Part shown: positions 9,374-18,578 of the stretch, piece by piece
How the letters are laid out: each line of letters begins with the position of its first letter
How positions within the stretch are numbered: the first letter of the stretch is position 1
NCBI GenBank assembly: GCA_902513495.1
Contig: CABXNH010000011.1
Location: 1-32,151 of the forward strand
DNA from: an uncultured Gammaproteobacteria bacterium
GTDB taxonomy: Bacteria > Pseudomonadota > Gammaproteobacteria > PS1 > Pseudothioglobaceae
DNA length: 32,151 bases
Direction of reading: 5' to 3'
The notes under the pieces: model-generated
Seen by the model: the letters and a program-made list of their open reading frames with translations, nothing else
The model's database searches: none
Told to the model about the DNA's origin: nothing
Made by a program: the position numbers and the translations under genes

Positions 9374-10174
9374 ATGTCTCGAATCTCTAATATCTTTAAA
9401 AAACTTGATGATCAGGATCAGACAGCCTTCATTCCATTCATCACTGCTGGTGACGGAGGGTTAGATGGTTGTGAAGCGCTTGTCTTTACTTTGGCTGATA
9501 GTGGTGCTGACATTATTGAATTAGGAATGCCCTTCTCTGATCCAATGGCAGATGGACCTGTCATCGCAAAGTCACATGAAAGAGCAGTTGCAGATGGTAT
9601 CAACTTAAATTCTGTTTTTGCAATAGTGGAGAGGTTTAGGGAACATAACCAGACGACAGGTATCGTTTTGATGGGATATACCAATCCTATTGAAGTCTAT
9701 GGCTATAAAGAGTTTGCTATTAGAGCAGACGAGGCTGGAGTTGATGGAATTTTAGTCGTTGATATGCCACCTGAAGAGGCTGGTGACCTTAAACAAGAGC
9801 TTGATAAATATAAGATTGATTTAATCTTTCTGGTTGCTCCTACGACCACTGATGATCGCTTAGAGAAAATTTCGAAAATAGCCAGTGGATATATTTATTA
9901 TGTTTCCCTCAAAGGGGTTACAGGCGCTGCAAATCTTGATGTTGACTCTGTCAACCATCATCTTGAACGAATGAGGAATTATATTCAACTTCCTGTCGGT
10001 GTTGGTTTTGGTATAAAAGATGCTGACACTGCTAAGCAGGTTGGTGAAAATGCTGATGCAGTGATTGTTGGCAGTGCACTTGTCTCTATTGTCGAAGAGC
10101 TTGCCTCTGATAAGGATAAAATGGTCACCAAGGTTGGAAATTTAGCAAAAGAAATCTCGAGTGCAATTACTTAA
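9374..10174 (+). CDS. trpA: Tryptophan synthase alpha subunit
   Basis: FIPFITAGDGGLDGCEALVFTLADSGADIIELGMPFSDPMADGPVI; YYVSLKGVTGA; GVGFGIKDADTA. Confidence 0.97.
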   Translation: MSRISNIFKKLDDQDQTAFIPFITAGDGGLDGCEALVFTLADSGADIIELGMPFSDPMADGPVIAKSHERAVADGINLNSVFAIVERFREHNQTTGIVLMGYTNPIEVYGYKEFAIRADEAGVDGILVVDMPPEEAGDLKQELDKYKIDLIFLVAPTTTDDRLEKISKIASGYIYYVSLKGVTGAANLDVDSVNHHLERMRNYIQLPVGVGFGIKDADTAKQVGENADAVIVGSALVSIVEELASDKDKMVTKVGNLAKEISSAIT

Positions 10175-10186
10175 CTAAGGCATAGT

Positions 10187-11038
10187 ATGAGTTGGTTAGA
10201 AAAAATAATGCCATCGATTGGCAAGAATGCTAAAAAAAATATTCCAGAAGGGCTCTGGAGTAAATGTCCTGAGTGCAATAGGGTTCTTTATCAAGAGGAG
10301 CTTGAACGCCTTCTATATGTCTGTCCAAAATGCAATCACCATTTAAGAATTTCTGCCAGGAGGCGTATTCAAGATTTTCTTGATATGGAAAATCAAGTTG
10401 AGATAGCGCCGAATGTTCAGTCAGTGGATCCTCTTAAGTTCAAAGACCAAAAGAAATATAAAGATCGTTATCAAGATGCACAAAAACACACCAAGGAAAA
10501 GGACGCTCTCATTGCAAAATCAGGTTTTTTAAAGGGTATGCCAGTTGTCACTGTAGCATTTGACTTTAGCTTCATGGGCGGCTCAATGGGCTCTGTAGTG
10601 GGTGAAAAGTTTGTTCGAGCAGCCAATTTAGCTATAAAGAATAATCAGCCTTTGGTTTGTTTTTCGGCAAGTGGCGGTGCTAGAATGCAAGAAGGGCTTT
10701 TCTCATTAATGCAGATGTCTAAAACATCTCTTGCTGTGAAGTTACTATCAGATAATAAAATTCCATTTATTTCGGTTTTAACCGATCCAACGATGGGTGG
10801 AGTTTCTGCAAGTCTTGCGATGCTCGGCGACATTCAAATTGCAGAACCTAATGCAAGAATTGGTTTTGCTGGTGCAAGAGTTGTGGAGCAGACGGTTCGT
10901 GAGGAGTTACCAGAAGGTTTTCAAAGAAGTGAGTTTTTGCTTGAGAAGGGGGCTATTGATATGATTGTTCCTCGTTCAGAGCTTAGAAATAAAATTTTTC
11001 AAATACTCTCCGCGCTCCATCCTTCATCATCTAGTTAA
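10187..11038 (+). CDS. accD: Acetyl-CoA carboxylase carboxyltransferase subunit beta
   Basis: [42 protein letters not shown] zinc ribbon; [33 protein letters not shown]. Confidence 0.97.
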   Translation: MSWLEKIMPSIGKNAKKNIPEGLWSKCPECNRVLYQEELERLLYVCPKCNHHLRISARRRIQDFLDMENQVEIAPNVQSVDPLKFKDQKKYKDRYQDAQKHTKEKDALIAKSGFLKGMPVVTVAFDFSFMGGSMGSVVGEKFVRAANLAIKNNQPLVCFSASGGARMQEGLFSLMQMSKTSLAVKLLSDNKIPFISVLTDPTMGGVSASLAMLGDIQIAEPNARIGFAGARVVEQTVREELPEGFQRSEFLLEKGAIDMIVPRSELRNKIFQILSALHPSSSS

Positions 11039-11063
11039 TTTTTTAACTATTGTGTATTAAATT

Positions 11064-11993
11064 TTGAAGATATATTTAGCAAATCCTAGGGGTTTTTGTG
11101 CAGGAGTTGATCGTGCTATTGAGATTGTTGAGCGCGCTATCGAAAAGCATGGGCCTCCAATCTATGTTCGTCACGAAGTAGTCCATAATAAATATGTGGT
11201 AAATAATCTTAAGGATAAAGGCGCTATATTTGTTGATGAAATCTCGCAGGTTCCATCAGATAGTGTCGTTATTTACAGCGCCCATGGTGTTTCACAAGCT
11301 GTCAGAAAAGAGGCAAGTGATATATCAGCTGTCATCTATGATGCAACCTGTCCACTTGTTACAAAGGTTCATAAAGAGGTCACACGTCGCCAAAAAAATA
11401 ACCATCAGTTGGTCCTTATTGGTCATGCTGAGCATCCTGAGGTAGAGGGAACTCTTGGGCAGGCATCTGAAAATAATCATATCGACTTGGTTGAATCAAT
11501 CAGTGATGTTAAGAAAATAGAACTGCAAAAGGGCAGAGATATCTCTTTCACAACGCAAACAACTCTATCAGTAGATGATACACATGAGATTGTGGAGGCC
11601 TTGAAAGTTAAATTTCCTCATATTCAGTCTCCTAAGAAAAGTGATATTTGCTATGCAACCCAAAACCGTCAGGACTCAGTAAAAGAGGTCATTAAGAGTT
11701 CTGAAGCTCTTATTGTAATTGGCTCAAAAAACTCCTCAAACTCTAATCGTTTAAAAGAAATTGCAGATAATCAACGCAAACCTTCTTATTTAGTTGATGG
11801 CGCTGGAGATATTGACAAAGAGTGGCTGAATGGGATAACTTCTATAGGTATAACTGCTGGAGCGTCTGCGCCAGAGATATTGGTTCAGGAGGTCGTTTCA
11901 TTTCTAATGTCCAATGGCGGATCAGAAGTGATAGAGGTAGATGGTGCTTTGGAGTCTGTGAGCTTTCCAATTCCAGCTTTACTGAAAGAGTGA
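11064..11993 (+). CDS. ispH: 4-hydroxy-3-methylbut-2-enyl diphosphate reductase, TTG start
   Basis: KIYLANPRGFCAGVDRAIEIVERA, DATCPLVTKVHKEV, SDICYATQNRQDSVK Fe-S cysteines. Confidence 0.97.
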   Translation: MKIYLANPRGFCAGVDRAIEIVERAIEKHGPPIYVRHEVVHNKYVVNNLKDKGAIFVDEISQVPSDSVVIYSAHGVSQAVRKEASDISAVIYDATCPLVTKVHKEVTRRQKNNHQLVLIGHAEHPEVEGTLGQASENNHIDLVESISDVKKIELQKGRDISFTTQTTLSVDDTHEIVEALKVKFPHIQSPKKSDICYATQNRQDSVKEVIKSSEALIVIGSKNSSNSNRLKEIADNQRKPSYLVDGAGDIDKEWLNGITSIGITAGASAPEILVQEVVSFLMSNGGSEVIEVDGALESVSFPIPALLKE

Positions 11994-12025
11994 GTATTTA
12001 TTAATCAATTTGGAGTTTTAAGTTA

Positions 12026-13027
12026 ATGAAAAAATATGGTATTTATGGTATTGGAGCGGCTATTGTTGATACAGAAGTCATTGTCAATGACTCATTTCTC
12101 AAAGAAAATGAAATTGGCAAAGGTTTAATGACACTTGTCGATGAAGAGCGCCAAAGTTACCTTATTGATTCCCTAACAACTCAGCGAATTCCTGTAAAAA
12201 TGAGCTGTGGAGGGTCGGCCTGTAATTCAGTTGTAGCGGCGAGTCAGTTTGGTTCTGTTGCATTCTTTTCAGGAAAAGTTGCCGATGATGAGATAGGTGC
12301 TTTTTTTGTTAAAGACCTTAATAAATCTGGCGTTGAATTTCATCAAGTAGTGCCTTCAAATGGGGTTACTGGCAAGTGTCTCGTTATGGTTACCCCAGAC
12401 GCTGAAAGAACTATGAATACAAATTTGGGAGCAAGTCTCGAGCTCTCTTATCGAGAGGTTGACGAAAAGGCTTTGGTAAACTCGGACTGGCTCTACATAG
12501 AAGGCTATGTAGTAACTGATGATGAAAGAACGGCTGTTGCAAGAGACGCCATGAATTTTGCTAAGCAAAATGGAGTTAAAACTTCTTTAAGCCTTTCCGA
12601 TCCATTTGTAGTAGAAGTTTTTTCGAATAATATTAAAACTATTATCGGAGATGACGGCCTTGATTTAATTTTTTGTAATGGAGATGAAGCAAGAAGTTTT
12701 ACAGGTACACATACTATAGAGGCAGCCTCAGAGGCATTAAAAAAATACGCAAAAACTTTTGCGATTACAAGAGGTCCTGGAGGGTCATTAGTCTTTGACG
12801 GAGACAACCTAATCCATACGGATGGCGTTTTAGCGAGTGCAGTTGACACAAACGGTGCCGGCGATATGTTTGCAGGTGCTTTTCTACATGCTCTTAGTGC
12901 TGGCAAAGATTTTGCTTGGGCTGCCGATTTTGCTAATGCTGCGTCCTCAAGGGTAGTGAGTCAATTCGGCCCCAGAATTAAGGCTATAGAGTATATAAGT
13001 CTTAAGCGGCAATTCAAACTAGGATAG
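12026..13027 (+). CDS. PfkB-family carbohydrate/nucleoside kinase (adenosine kinase-like)
   Basis: GIGAAIVDTEV, GGSACNSVVAASQFG, catalytic DTNGAGDMFAGAFLHAL motif. Confidence 0.87.
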   Translation: MKKYGIYGIGAAIVDTEVIVNDSFLKENEIGKGLMTLVDEERQSYLIDSLTTQRIPVKMSCGGSACNSVVAASQFGSVAFFSGKVADDEIGAFFVKDLNKSGVEFHQVVPSNGVTGKCLVMVTPDAERTMNTNLGASLELSYREVDEKALVNSDWLYIEGYVVTDDERTAVARDAMNFAKQNGVKTSLSLSDPFVVEVFSNNIKTIIGDDGLDLIFCNGDEARSFTGTHTIEAASEALKKYAKTFAITRGPGGSLVFDGDNLIHTDGVLASAVDTNGAGDMFAGAFLHALSAGKDFAWAADFANAASSRVVSQFGPRIKAIEYISLKRQFKLG

Positions 13028-13070
13028 AAATCTGTAAACTAAGATTAGCTTTTTATTTTTTTCTAATTTA

Positions 13071-13093
13071 ATTGGTATACTGGTATTACCAAT
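13071..13093. promoter_or_regulatory. Inverted repeat ATTGGTA-N9-TACCAAT, candidate operator
   Basis: 7-bp perfect arms at 13071-13077 and 13087-13093; left arm overlaps a TATACT hexamer. Confidence 0.4.
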
Positions 13094-13136
13094 AATTATA
13101 GTAACTTATAAGTTTTATGTATACTATTCCTGTTGA

Positions 13137-13150
13137 GAACAAAGTTGTTC
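13137..13150. promoter_or_regulatory. Inverted repeat GAACAA-AG-TTGTTC, candidate operator
   Basis: 6-bp perfect arms, 2-nt spacer, 34 nt upstream of the winged-helix ORF start and just after TATACT at 13120-13125. Confidence 0.4.
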
Positions 13151-13184
13151 ATTTATAATATTAATAATATCATATGAGGTAGTT

Positions 13185-13475
13185 ATGAAAAAAGCAGTAA
13201 GTAGACTTTTTCAGCTTAGGAAAGCTCTTGATGAGACTGAACAAGAGTTTGGTTTAAGTAACTATTCAGAGGTAGAAAGGGCAGTTTTTTCTTATATTAG
13301 CTCTACAGAAAACCATTACGTAACAATAACCTCTATAAAAAATGATCCCTACTTTGCTAAATATTCCTTATCAACGATTAAGAGGGCAGTCCTTTTTCTG
13401 ACATCAAATAAAGTTATTAATTCAGATCAATCCTCTAAAGATAAGAGAGAAATGATTCTTACCTTGCAACAATAA
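13185..13475 (+). CDS. Small putative winged-helix DNA-binding protein
   Basis: 96 aa; TITSIKNDPYFAKYSLSTIKRAVLFLTSNKVINSDQSSKDKREMILTL resembles a recognition helix followed by a MarR-like wing ending in DKR. ATGAGGTAG precedes ATG. Confidence 0.6.
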   Translation: MKKAVSRLFQLRKALDETEQEFGLSNYSEVERAVFSYISSTENHYVTITSIKNDPYFAKYSLSTIKRAVLFLTSNKVINSDQSSKDKREMILTLQQ

Positions 13476-13520
13476 TTTTTTTGAGGTATATTTAAACCTA
13501 GAATATTTTAAAGTTATTAA

Positions 13521-13784
13521 GTGAGCGAAGCCTATAGAGACCTCACTATAATCCAACCCAATAGGACTCGAGTGAATCTGCTAGCACCGAGTAAAAAATC
13601 AATACAGAGTGTTTTCCAAAACATACTTGCAGATGAAGGTAGTTCAGAGAGATCTGTTAAAGTAGCTTCAAAAAAAAACTTAAATCGTTATAGTGATGGT
13701 GTCACGATTGGGATTACAATCAATCAAAAAACACTGAGCGTACAGGCAGTTAATCGTGATAAACCTGCTTGTATAAACAATTAA
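13521..13784 (+). CDS. Hypothetical 87-aa protein, GTG start
   Basis: ORF on the same strand between two plausible genes with little intergenic space; no family recognised and no clear SD. Confidence 0.5.
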   Translation: MSEAYRDLTIIQPNRTRVNLLAPSKKSIQSVFQNILADEGSSERSVKVASKKNLNRYSDGVTIGITINQKTLSVQAVNRDKPACINN

Positions 13785-13844
13785 AAGCAACGAGCTGGAG
13801 GGGTATCGTAACGACCAGCCTAAAAAGCGTAGGAGAAGTTTTAA

Positions 13845-14462
13845 ATGATGGATAAGATACAGGGTAAAAGCTCTATTGAAGAGATCGAAAACTATTGGCT
13901 AGCAAATCTTTCTCCTCAAGTTTCAACATTAATTATACTTGTTGTGGCTTACTATATAAATGGGCCAGCGTACCCTTTTGTTGGTAATATAATTTGGCTT
14001 CCGGTAGGTGCTATGTCTTTGTGTTTTCTTTTATTTGGCTTCCGAGTAGTTTTAGCAACACTGCTGGCAATACAGTTATCAGAATTCTGGTTTCATTCTC
14101 AACCTTTCTTTGATCAGGAAACCTTCTTTTTAAATCTATTTGGAGTAATTGGACCCATGGTTGCAATTGCAAGTATGAAGTTCTTTAAACTTTCAAATTT
14201 TTTTGATGGCAATAGGCTTATTTTTCAGCACCTAGTTTTTTTAGCCATTTTGACTGCATTTTTTAATACAATTACTGCATTTTTTGTTACTTCTTTTGTA
14301 GTTTCACGTGACAGCAGCATGGAGCCAATCAATGCAACGCTCTTTATCAAAAATTTCCTTATCGGTGATATTTTAGGCTGTTTGATTGTTTTATTATTTG
14401 CAGCTTTAGTGGTTGTGCCATTTATTAAATATTTTTTCCCAAATCTTGTCCCTTCAGAATAG
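13845..14462 (+). CDS. Multipass membrane protein, MASE1-like sensory domain without an output domain
   Basis: 205 aa, several TM segments; IIWLPVGAMSLCFLLFGFRVVLATLLAIQLSEFWF and FLIGDILGCLIVLLFAALVVVPF resemble MASE1. Good SD (taggag) upstream. Confidence 0.6.
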   Translation: MMDKIQGKSSIEEIENYWLANLSPQVSTLIILVVAYYINGPAYPFVGNIIWLPVGAMSLCFLLFGFRVVLATLLAIQLSEFWFHSQPFFDQETFFLNLFGVIGPMVAIASMKFFKLSNFFDGNRLIFQHLVFLAILTAFFNTITAFFVTSFVVSRDSSMEPINATLFIKNFLIGDILGCLIVLLFAALVVVPFIKYFFPNLVPSE

Positions 14463-14472
14463 TGATGACTTT

Positions 14473-14505
14473 AGCGATTTGAATATTTAATCGCTTAGGC
14501 TTTTT
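14473..14505. terminator. Stem-loop terminator between the MASE1-like gene and mfd (convergent)
   Basis: AGCGATT (14473-14479) pairs with AATCGCT (14489-14495), followed by ...ggcTTTTT on the + strand. Confidence 0.6.
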
Positions 14506-17500
14506 AAACTATAGTTGTAAGTGCGTTGCGAACCTTTTTAATGCGATATTGGTCAACCTCCATGTGCCCATTGACTACCAGAGTGTTTTGATTTTTTAGT
14601 TGAAACTGTTGTGGTTTTGTTTGTATCAGATTTATGATTTTTGAAGCATCAATGACGTTCTTTTCATTCAAAGTAATTTCAGCTTTATCATCATAAATAT
14701 TAATTTTTTGAATACCTATTTTGTTGCAGTAGTTTTTTAATGATGAGGATTCAAACAAGTTACTAGTTGAATCTGGAAGCACTCCAAAACGGTCAATCAT
14801 TTCAATTTTAAGCTCATTTAACTCATCCTCTGTGTCTGCACTAGCAATTCTCTTATACAGAATTAATCGCTCATGGACATCTGGAAGGTAGGTTTCTGGA
14901 ATGATGCACGCAATTCCAGGATTAATCTCAATCTCTTCTTGGAGTGCCCCGTTGATATCCAGTTTGGTGTTATTTTTAATCGCATAGATCGTTCGTTTTA
15001 ATAGGTCATGATAGAGATTAAAGCCAATTTCAGAAATCTTTCCACTTTGATTTTCTCCCAATAAATCACCAGCCCCTCTAATTTCTAAATCATGATTAGC
15101 CAACATAAAGCCAGCACCAAGCTCTTCCAGTGAGGCAATTGCATCAAGTCGCTTTTTGGCATTTTGAGTAATAGATTGATGAGACTTTATGACAAGATAT
15201 GCATATGCTTTGTGATGTGAACGTCCAACCCTTCCTCGTAATTGGTGAAGCTGAGCAAGGCCAAAATTTTGTGCATTATTAATAATAATGGTGTTTGCGC
15301 TTGGGATATCAATGCCCGTTTCAATAATGGTTGTACATACTAGAACTTGGAAACGCTGATGATAAAAATCTGTCATTATTTGTTCCAGTTCTTTGCTTGG
15401 CATTTGACCATGAGCAATTCGAATCTTCAAATTAGGCATAAGCTCTTTTAACGATTCCGCCATATTGTCAATGGTATCAATGTCATTATGAACAACAAAA
15501 ATTTGACCTCCTCTATGAAGCTCTCTAGAGCAAGCTTCAACAATCGTGTTGTCATTCCATTGATCTACAAAAGTCTGAATTGCAGTTCTTTTTGCAGGAG
15601 GCGAGGCAATAATTGAAAGTTCCCTTAAAGATCCAAGGGCCATATTTAAAGAACGAGGAATAGGGGTTGCAGTCATTGTTAATATATCACTTTGACCTCG
15701 GATTTTTTTTAATGATTCTTTTTGTTTAACCCCAAATCGATGCTCTTCATCGATAATAATTAGTCCTAATTTTTGATATTTAATGTCACCCTGTATCAGT
15801 TTGTGCGTTCCTATGATAATATCAATTTTTCCTTCTTTTAGCTCCATCTTGATTTGTTTTTGTTCTTTTGCATCTTGGAATCTAGATAAAGACTTGATAA
15901 CAATTGGAAATTTAGAAAAACGATCATTGAAGGTTTGGAAATGCTGATTAGCTAATAGGGTTGTTGGAACCAGAATAGCTACTTGCTTTCCAGACTCAAC
16001 AGCCAGAAAAGCTGCCCTCATTGCAATTTCAGTTTTACCAAAACCGACATCACCACAAACTAATCTGTCCATTGGCCTATCAGACTGCATATCCAACAGA
16101 ACATCGTCCATCGTTTTAAGCTGATCAGGAGTTTCTTCAAATTTAAAGCTCGAGACAAAAGAACTATAGGAATCATTGGGAGCAGGGTAAGAGAATCCTT
16201 TTTGAGACTGCCTCTTTGCATAGATTTCTAGAAGCTCAGCTGCAACATCATAAAGTGCTTCGGCTGCTTTTCTTTTTGCTTTTATCCATTGTTGACTTCC
16301 TAGTTTATGAAGAGGTGCATGATCAGAGTTTGCACCAGAGTATCGTGAGATCAAATTAAGACTGGTTATGGGAACCATTAACTTTGAACCATTTGCATAC
16401 TCAAGTGAGAGAAAGTCTTGTTGATTTTCATCAAAGCTCCGACTTTCAAGCCCAAGGTAACGACCCACACCATAGTGCTCATGAACAACCGGATCACCAA
16501 GCTGGATTTCAACTAAACTTTTTATTGCTTCATCAAAATCTCTATGTTTTGCTCGCCGTCTACGTTGTTGTTTAATAGCATCTTTACCAAATAAGTTATT
16601 TTCAGAAATGATGGCTATTTTTTCAAATACAACGCCTTCATTTAGGCTAGCACTTGTAATACATAGCTTTGAGCTTTGACTAATAAAGTCAATCCAATTT
16701 GAGCATTGATTTGGATTAAGACTGTATGACGATAACAAGTCTACTAAAACACTTTGCCTTCCATCCGATTCACATACAATTAAGATTCTTCCCCTAAAGC
16801 TCTCAATAAATTTGATTAATTTGTTAAGTGGCTTCTTTGCTTGAGCTTCAATTTTAAGAGGAGGGAGTATGGAGGATGTAAAATTTAGACCTGTCTTTTG
16901 CTGTATTTTTGAAGTCTGTATTTGTATTTGTTTTTTGTGGCTTAGGAAGCTAAAAAACTCGCTTTTATTTACGAAAACTTTATTGATTGGAAGGGGGAGT
17001 CTCTCCAGTGAACTTTGACAATATTCAAACCTTTCCAGTAACTCATTGCTCTGAGCTTGCAATAACTCATCAAGCCCCTTTTGATAAACAATTGTTGAGT
17101 TATTAGGGATGTAGTCAAACAAAGTATTGGTTCTATCAAAGAATAAAGGCAAATAGAACTCAATTCCACCAGGGTATCTTCCTTCACTGACTTCAGTATA
17201 TATAAAGCCATTAGTGTCACCAAACTCAGACAGATAGTTTTCCTTAAATGTATCAATGCTTTGACTGTCGGTAGCAAATTCTCTTGCTGGTAAAAGGTAA
17301 ATTTCTTCAATCACCTCAATAGATCTCTGAGTGGATGAGTCGAAGGATCTTATAGAGTCAATCTCATTATCAAAAAGATCAATTCTGAATGGATTTGTAG
17401 CACCCATAGGGTATAGATCAATGAGCGCACCCTTTATGGCAAACTCTCCTGGTTCCATTACAGTTGTTACCCTTCTGTATCCAATCCTAATTAAGCTTTC

Positions 17501-17935
17501 AGTAAATGAATCAATCTCTAGATTCTGTCGAGTTTTTAAGTTTAGGCTATACTTCCTTATGAAATCCTTTGGGCATAATCTTTGGGAAAGTGTTTCAATT
17601 GTTGTAACAACAATGGCACTCTCGATAGATAATAATTTGGATAAAGTGTGAATCCTTGATGAAATAATATCGGGGTGAGGGGAGAAGTGATCAAAGGCTA
17701 AAACCTCCCAGCTAGCAAAATCTAAAATTTCTATAGATTTATTAAAAAATAAAAGTGCTTTTTTAATTTCATCATGGTGTGCAATGTCTCTTGCAATATA
17801 GAGAACAACACTTTTATTTGATTCTGCTAATTCTATAAGCGCAAGTGCCTCTGAGGATCCAAATAATGACCCCCAGTAATTTTTTTTTAAGTCAAAGGAA
17901 AACGACCCAGATTCTTGCGGATAAACAATACTCAT
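14504..17935 (-). CDS. mfd: Transcription-repair coupling factor
   Basis: 1143 aa; VVHEHYGVGRYLGLE (RNAP-interacting domain), MDRLVCGDVGFGKTEIAMRAAF Walker A, IIDEEHRFGVKQKE, MTATPIPRSLNMAL, QLRGRVGRS. Confidence 0.97.
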   Translation of the reverse strand: MSIVYPQESGSFSFDLKKNYWGSLFGSSEALALIELAESNKSVVLYIARDIAHHDEIKKALLFFNKSIEILDFASWEVLAFDHFSPHPDIISSRIHTLSKLLSIESAIVVTTIETLSQRLCPKDFIRKYSLNLKTRQNLEIDSFTESLIRIGYRRVTTVMEPGEFAIKGALIDLYPMGATNPFRIDLFDNEIDSIRSFDSSTQRSIEVIEEIYLLPAREFATDSQSIDTFKENYLSEFGDTNGFIYTEVSEGRYPGGIEFYLPLFFDRTNTLFDYIPNNSTIVYQKGLDELLQAQSNELLERFEYCQSSLERLPLPINKVFVNKSEFFSFLSHKKQIQIQTSKIQQKTGLNFTSSILPPLKIEAQAKKPLNKLIKFIESFRGRILIVCESDGRQSVLVDLLSSYSLNPNQCSNWIDFISQSSKLCITSASLNEGVVFEKIAIISENNLFGKDAIKQQRRRRAKHRDFDEAIKSLVEIQLGDPVVHEHYGVGRYLGLESRSFDENQQDFLSLEYANGSKLMVPITSLNLISRYSGANSDHAPLHKLGSQQWIKAKRKAAEALYDVAAELLEIYAKRQSQKGFSYPAPNDSYSSFVSSFKFEETPDQLKTMDDVLLDMQSDRPMDRLVCGDVGFGKTEIAMRAAFLAVESGKQVAILVPTTLLANQHFQTFNDRFSKFPIVIKSLSRFQDAKEQKQIKMELKEGKIDIIIGTHKLIQGDIKYQKLGLIIIDEEHRFGVKQKESLKKIRGQSDILTMTATPIPRSLNMALGSLRELSIIASPPAKRTAIQTFVDQWNDNTIVEACSRELHRGGQIFVVHNDIDTIDNMAESLKELMPNLKIRIAHGQMPSKELEQIMTDFYHQRFQVLVCTTIIETGIDIPSANTIIINNAQNFGLAQLHQLRGRVGRSHHKAYAYLVIKSHQSITQNAKKRLDAIASLEELGAGFMLANHDLEIRGAGDLLGENQSGKISEIGFNLYHDLLKRTIYAIKNNTKLDINGALQEEIEINPGIACIIPETYLPDVHERLILYKRIASADTEDELNELKIEMIDRFGVLPDSTSNLFESSSLKNYCNKIGIQKINIYDDKAEITLNEKNVIDASKIINLIQTKPQQFQLKNQNTLVVNGHMEVDQYRIKKVRNALTTIV

Positions 17936-18522
17936 ATGACGTGAACATTTTCCCTAGCGAGCATATTTATTAATTGAATTGTTGGCAAACCAATAAGACT
18001 ATTAGGATCATCACCCTCCATGCTATTGAATAATGCAATACCAAGACCTTCGGATTTAAAACTACCAGCACAATTGAGAGCATCCTCTTTAGATAAGTAA
18101 TTTAAGATTTGATTATCTGACAGTGTCTTAAATTTAACTTTGTAATATTCAACATGAAGCTGTATTTCTTTAGTATCAGTGTTCATGAGTGCCAATCCTG
18201 TAAGAAAGTTCACACTCTTTCCGGAGCTTTTTTTTAATTGCAAGAAAGCATTTTCATGAGTGCCTGGCTTCGTAAGAATTTCATCTTCAACGTTTTCTCC
18301 AGAATTTAAAGTGGCAACTTGATCTGAGGCAATAATAAGTCCAGAATGAGTTTTAGAAACCTCTAAAGCTTTTTCCTTGGACAACCGCATAACCAAATCA
18401 AACGGAGATTCGTTGTTTTTTCTCATCTCATCAATCTCTGGAGCAATCACATCGAAAGGCAAACCTAGCTTATCTAGAATAGCTTTTCTGAATGGAGATG
18501 ATGAGGCTAGAATGAGTGACAC
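17932..18522 (-). CDS. Maf/YceF-family nucleoside triphosphate pyrophosphatase
   Basis: LILASSSPFRKAILDKLGLPFDV, IIASDQVATL, GSFKSEGLGIALF; ATGA overlap with the mfd start. Confidence 0.9.
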   Translation of the reverse strand: MSLILASSSPFRKAILDKLGLPFDVIAPEIDEMRKNNESPFDLVMRLSKEKALEVSKTHSGLIIASDQVATLNSGENVEDEILTKPGTHENAFLQLKKSSGKSVNFLTGLALMNTDTKEIQLHVEYYKVKFKTLSDNQILNYLSKEDALNCAGSFKSEGLGIALFNSMEGDDPNSLIGLPTIQLINMLARENVHVI

Positions 18523-18578
18523 TGTGGGTTTAAAAATTGTAAAATAATCTAATATTTTACTTCAATCGAGCTGAATTA

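Noticed and set aside
12505-12906. 133-aa antisense ORF over the PfkB kinase
   Set aside because: Completely overlapped by a convincing kinase CDS in the opposite strand; no recognisable domain.
16969-17310. 113-aa ORF on the minus strand within mfd, another frame
   Set aside because: Same-strand alternative frame within an intact 1143-aa mfd; no SD or family support. The same reasoning rejects 17331-17651.
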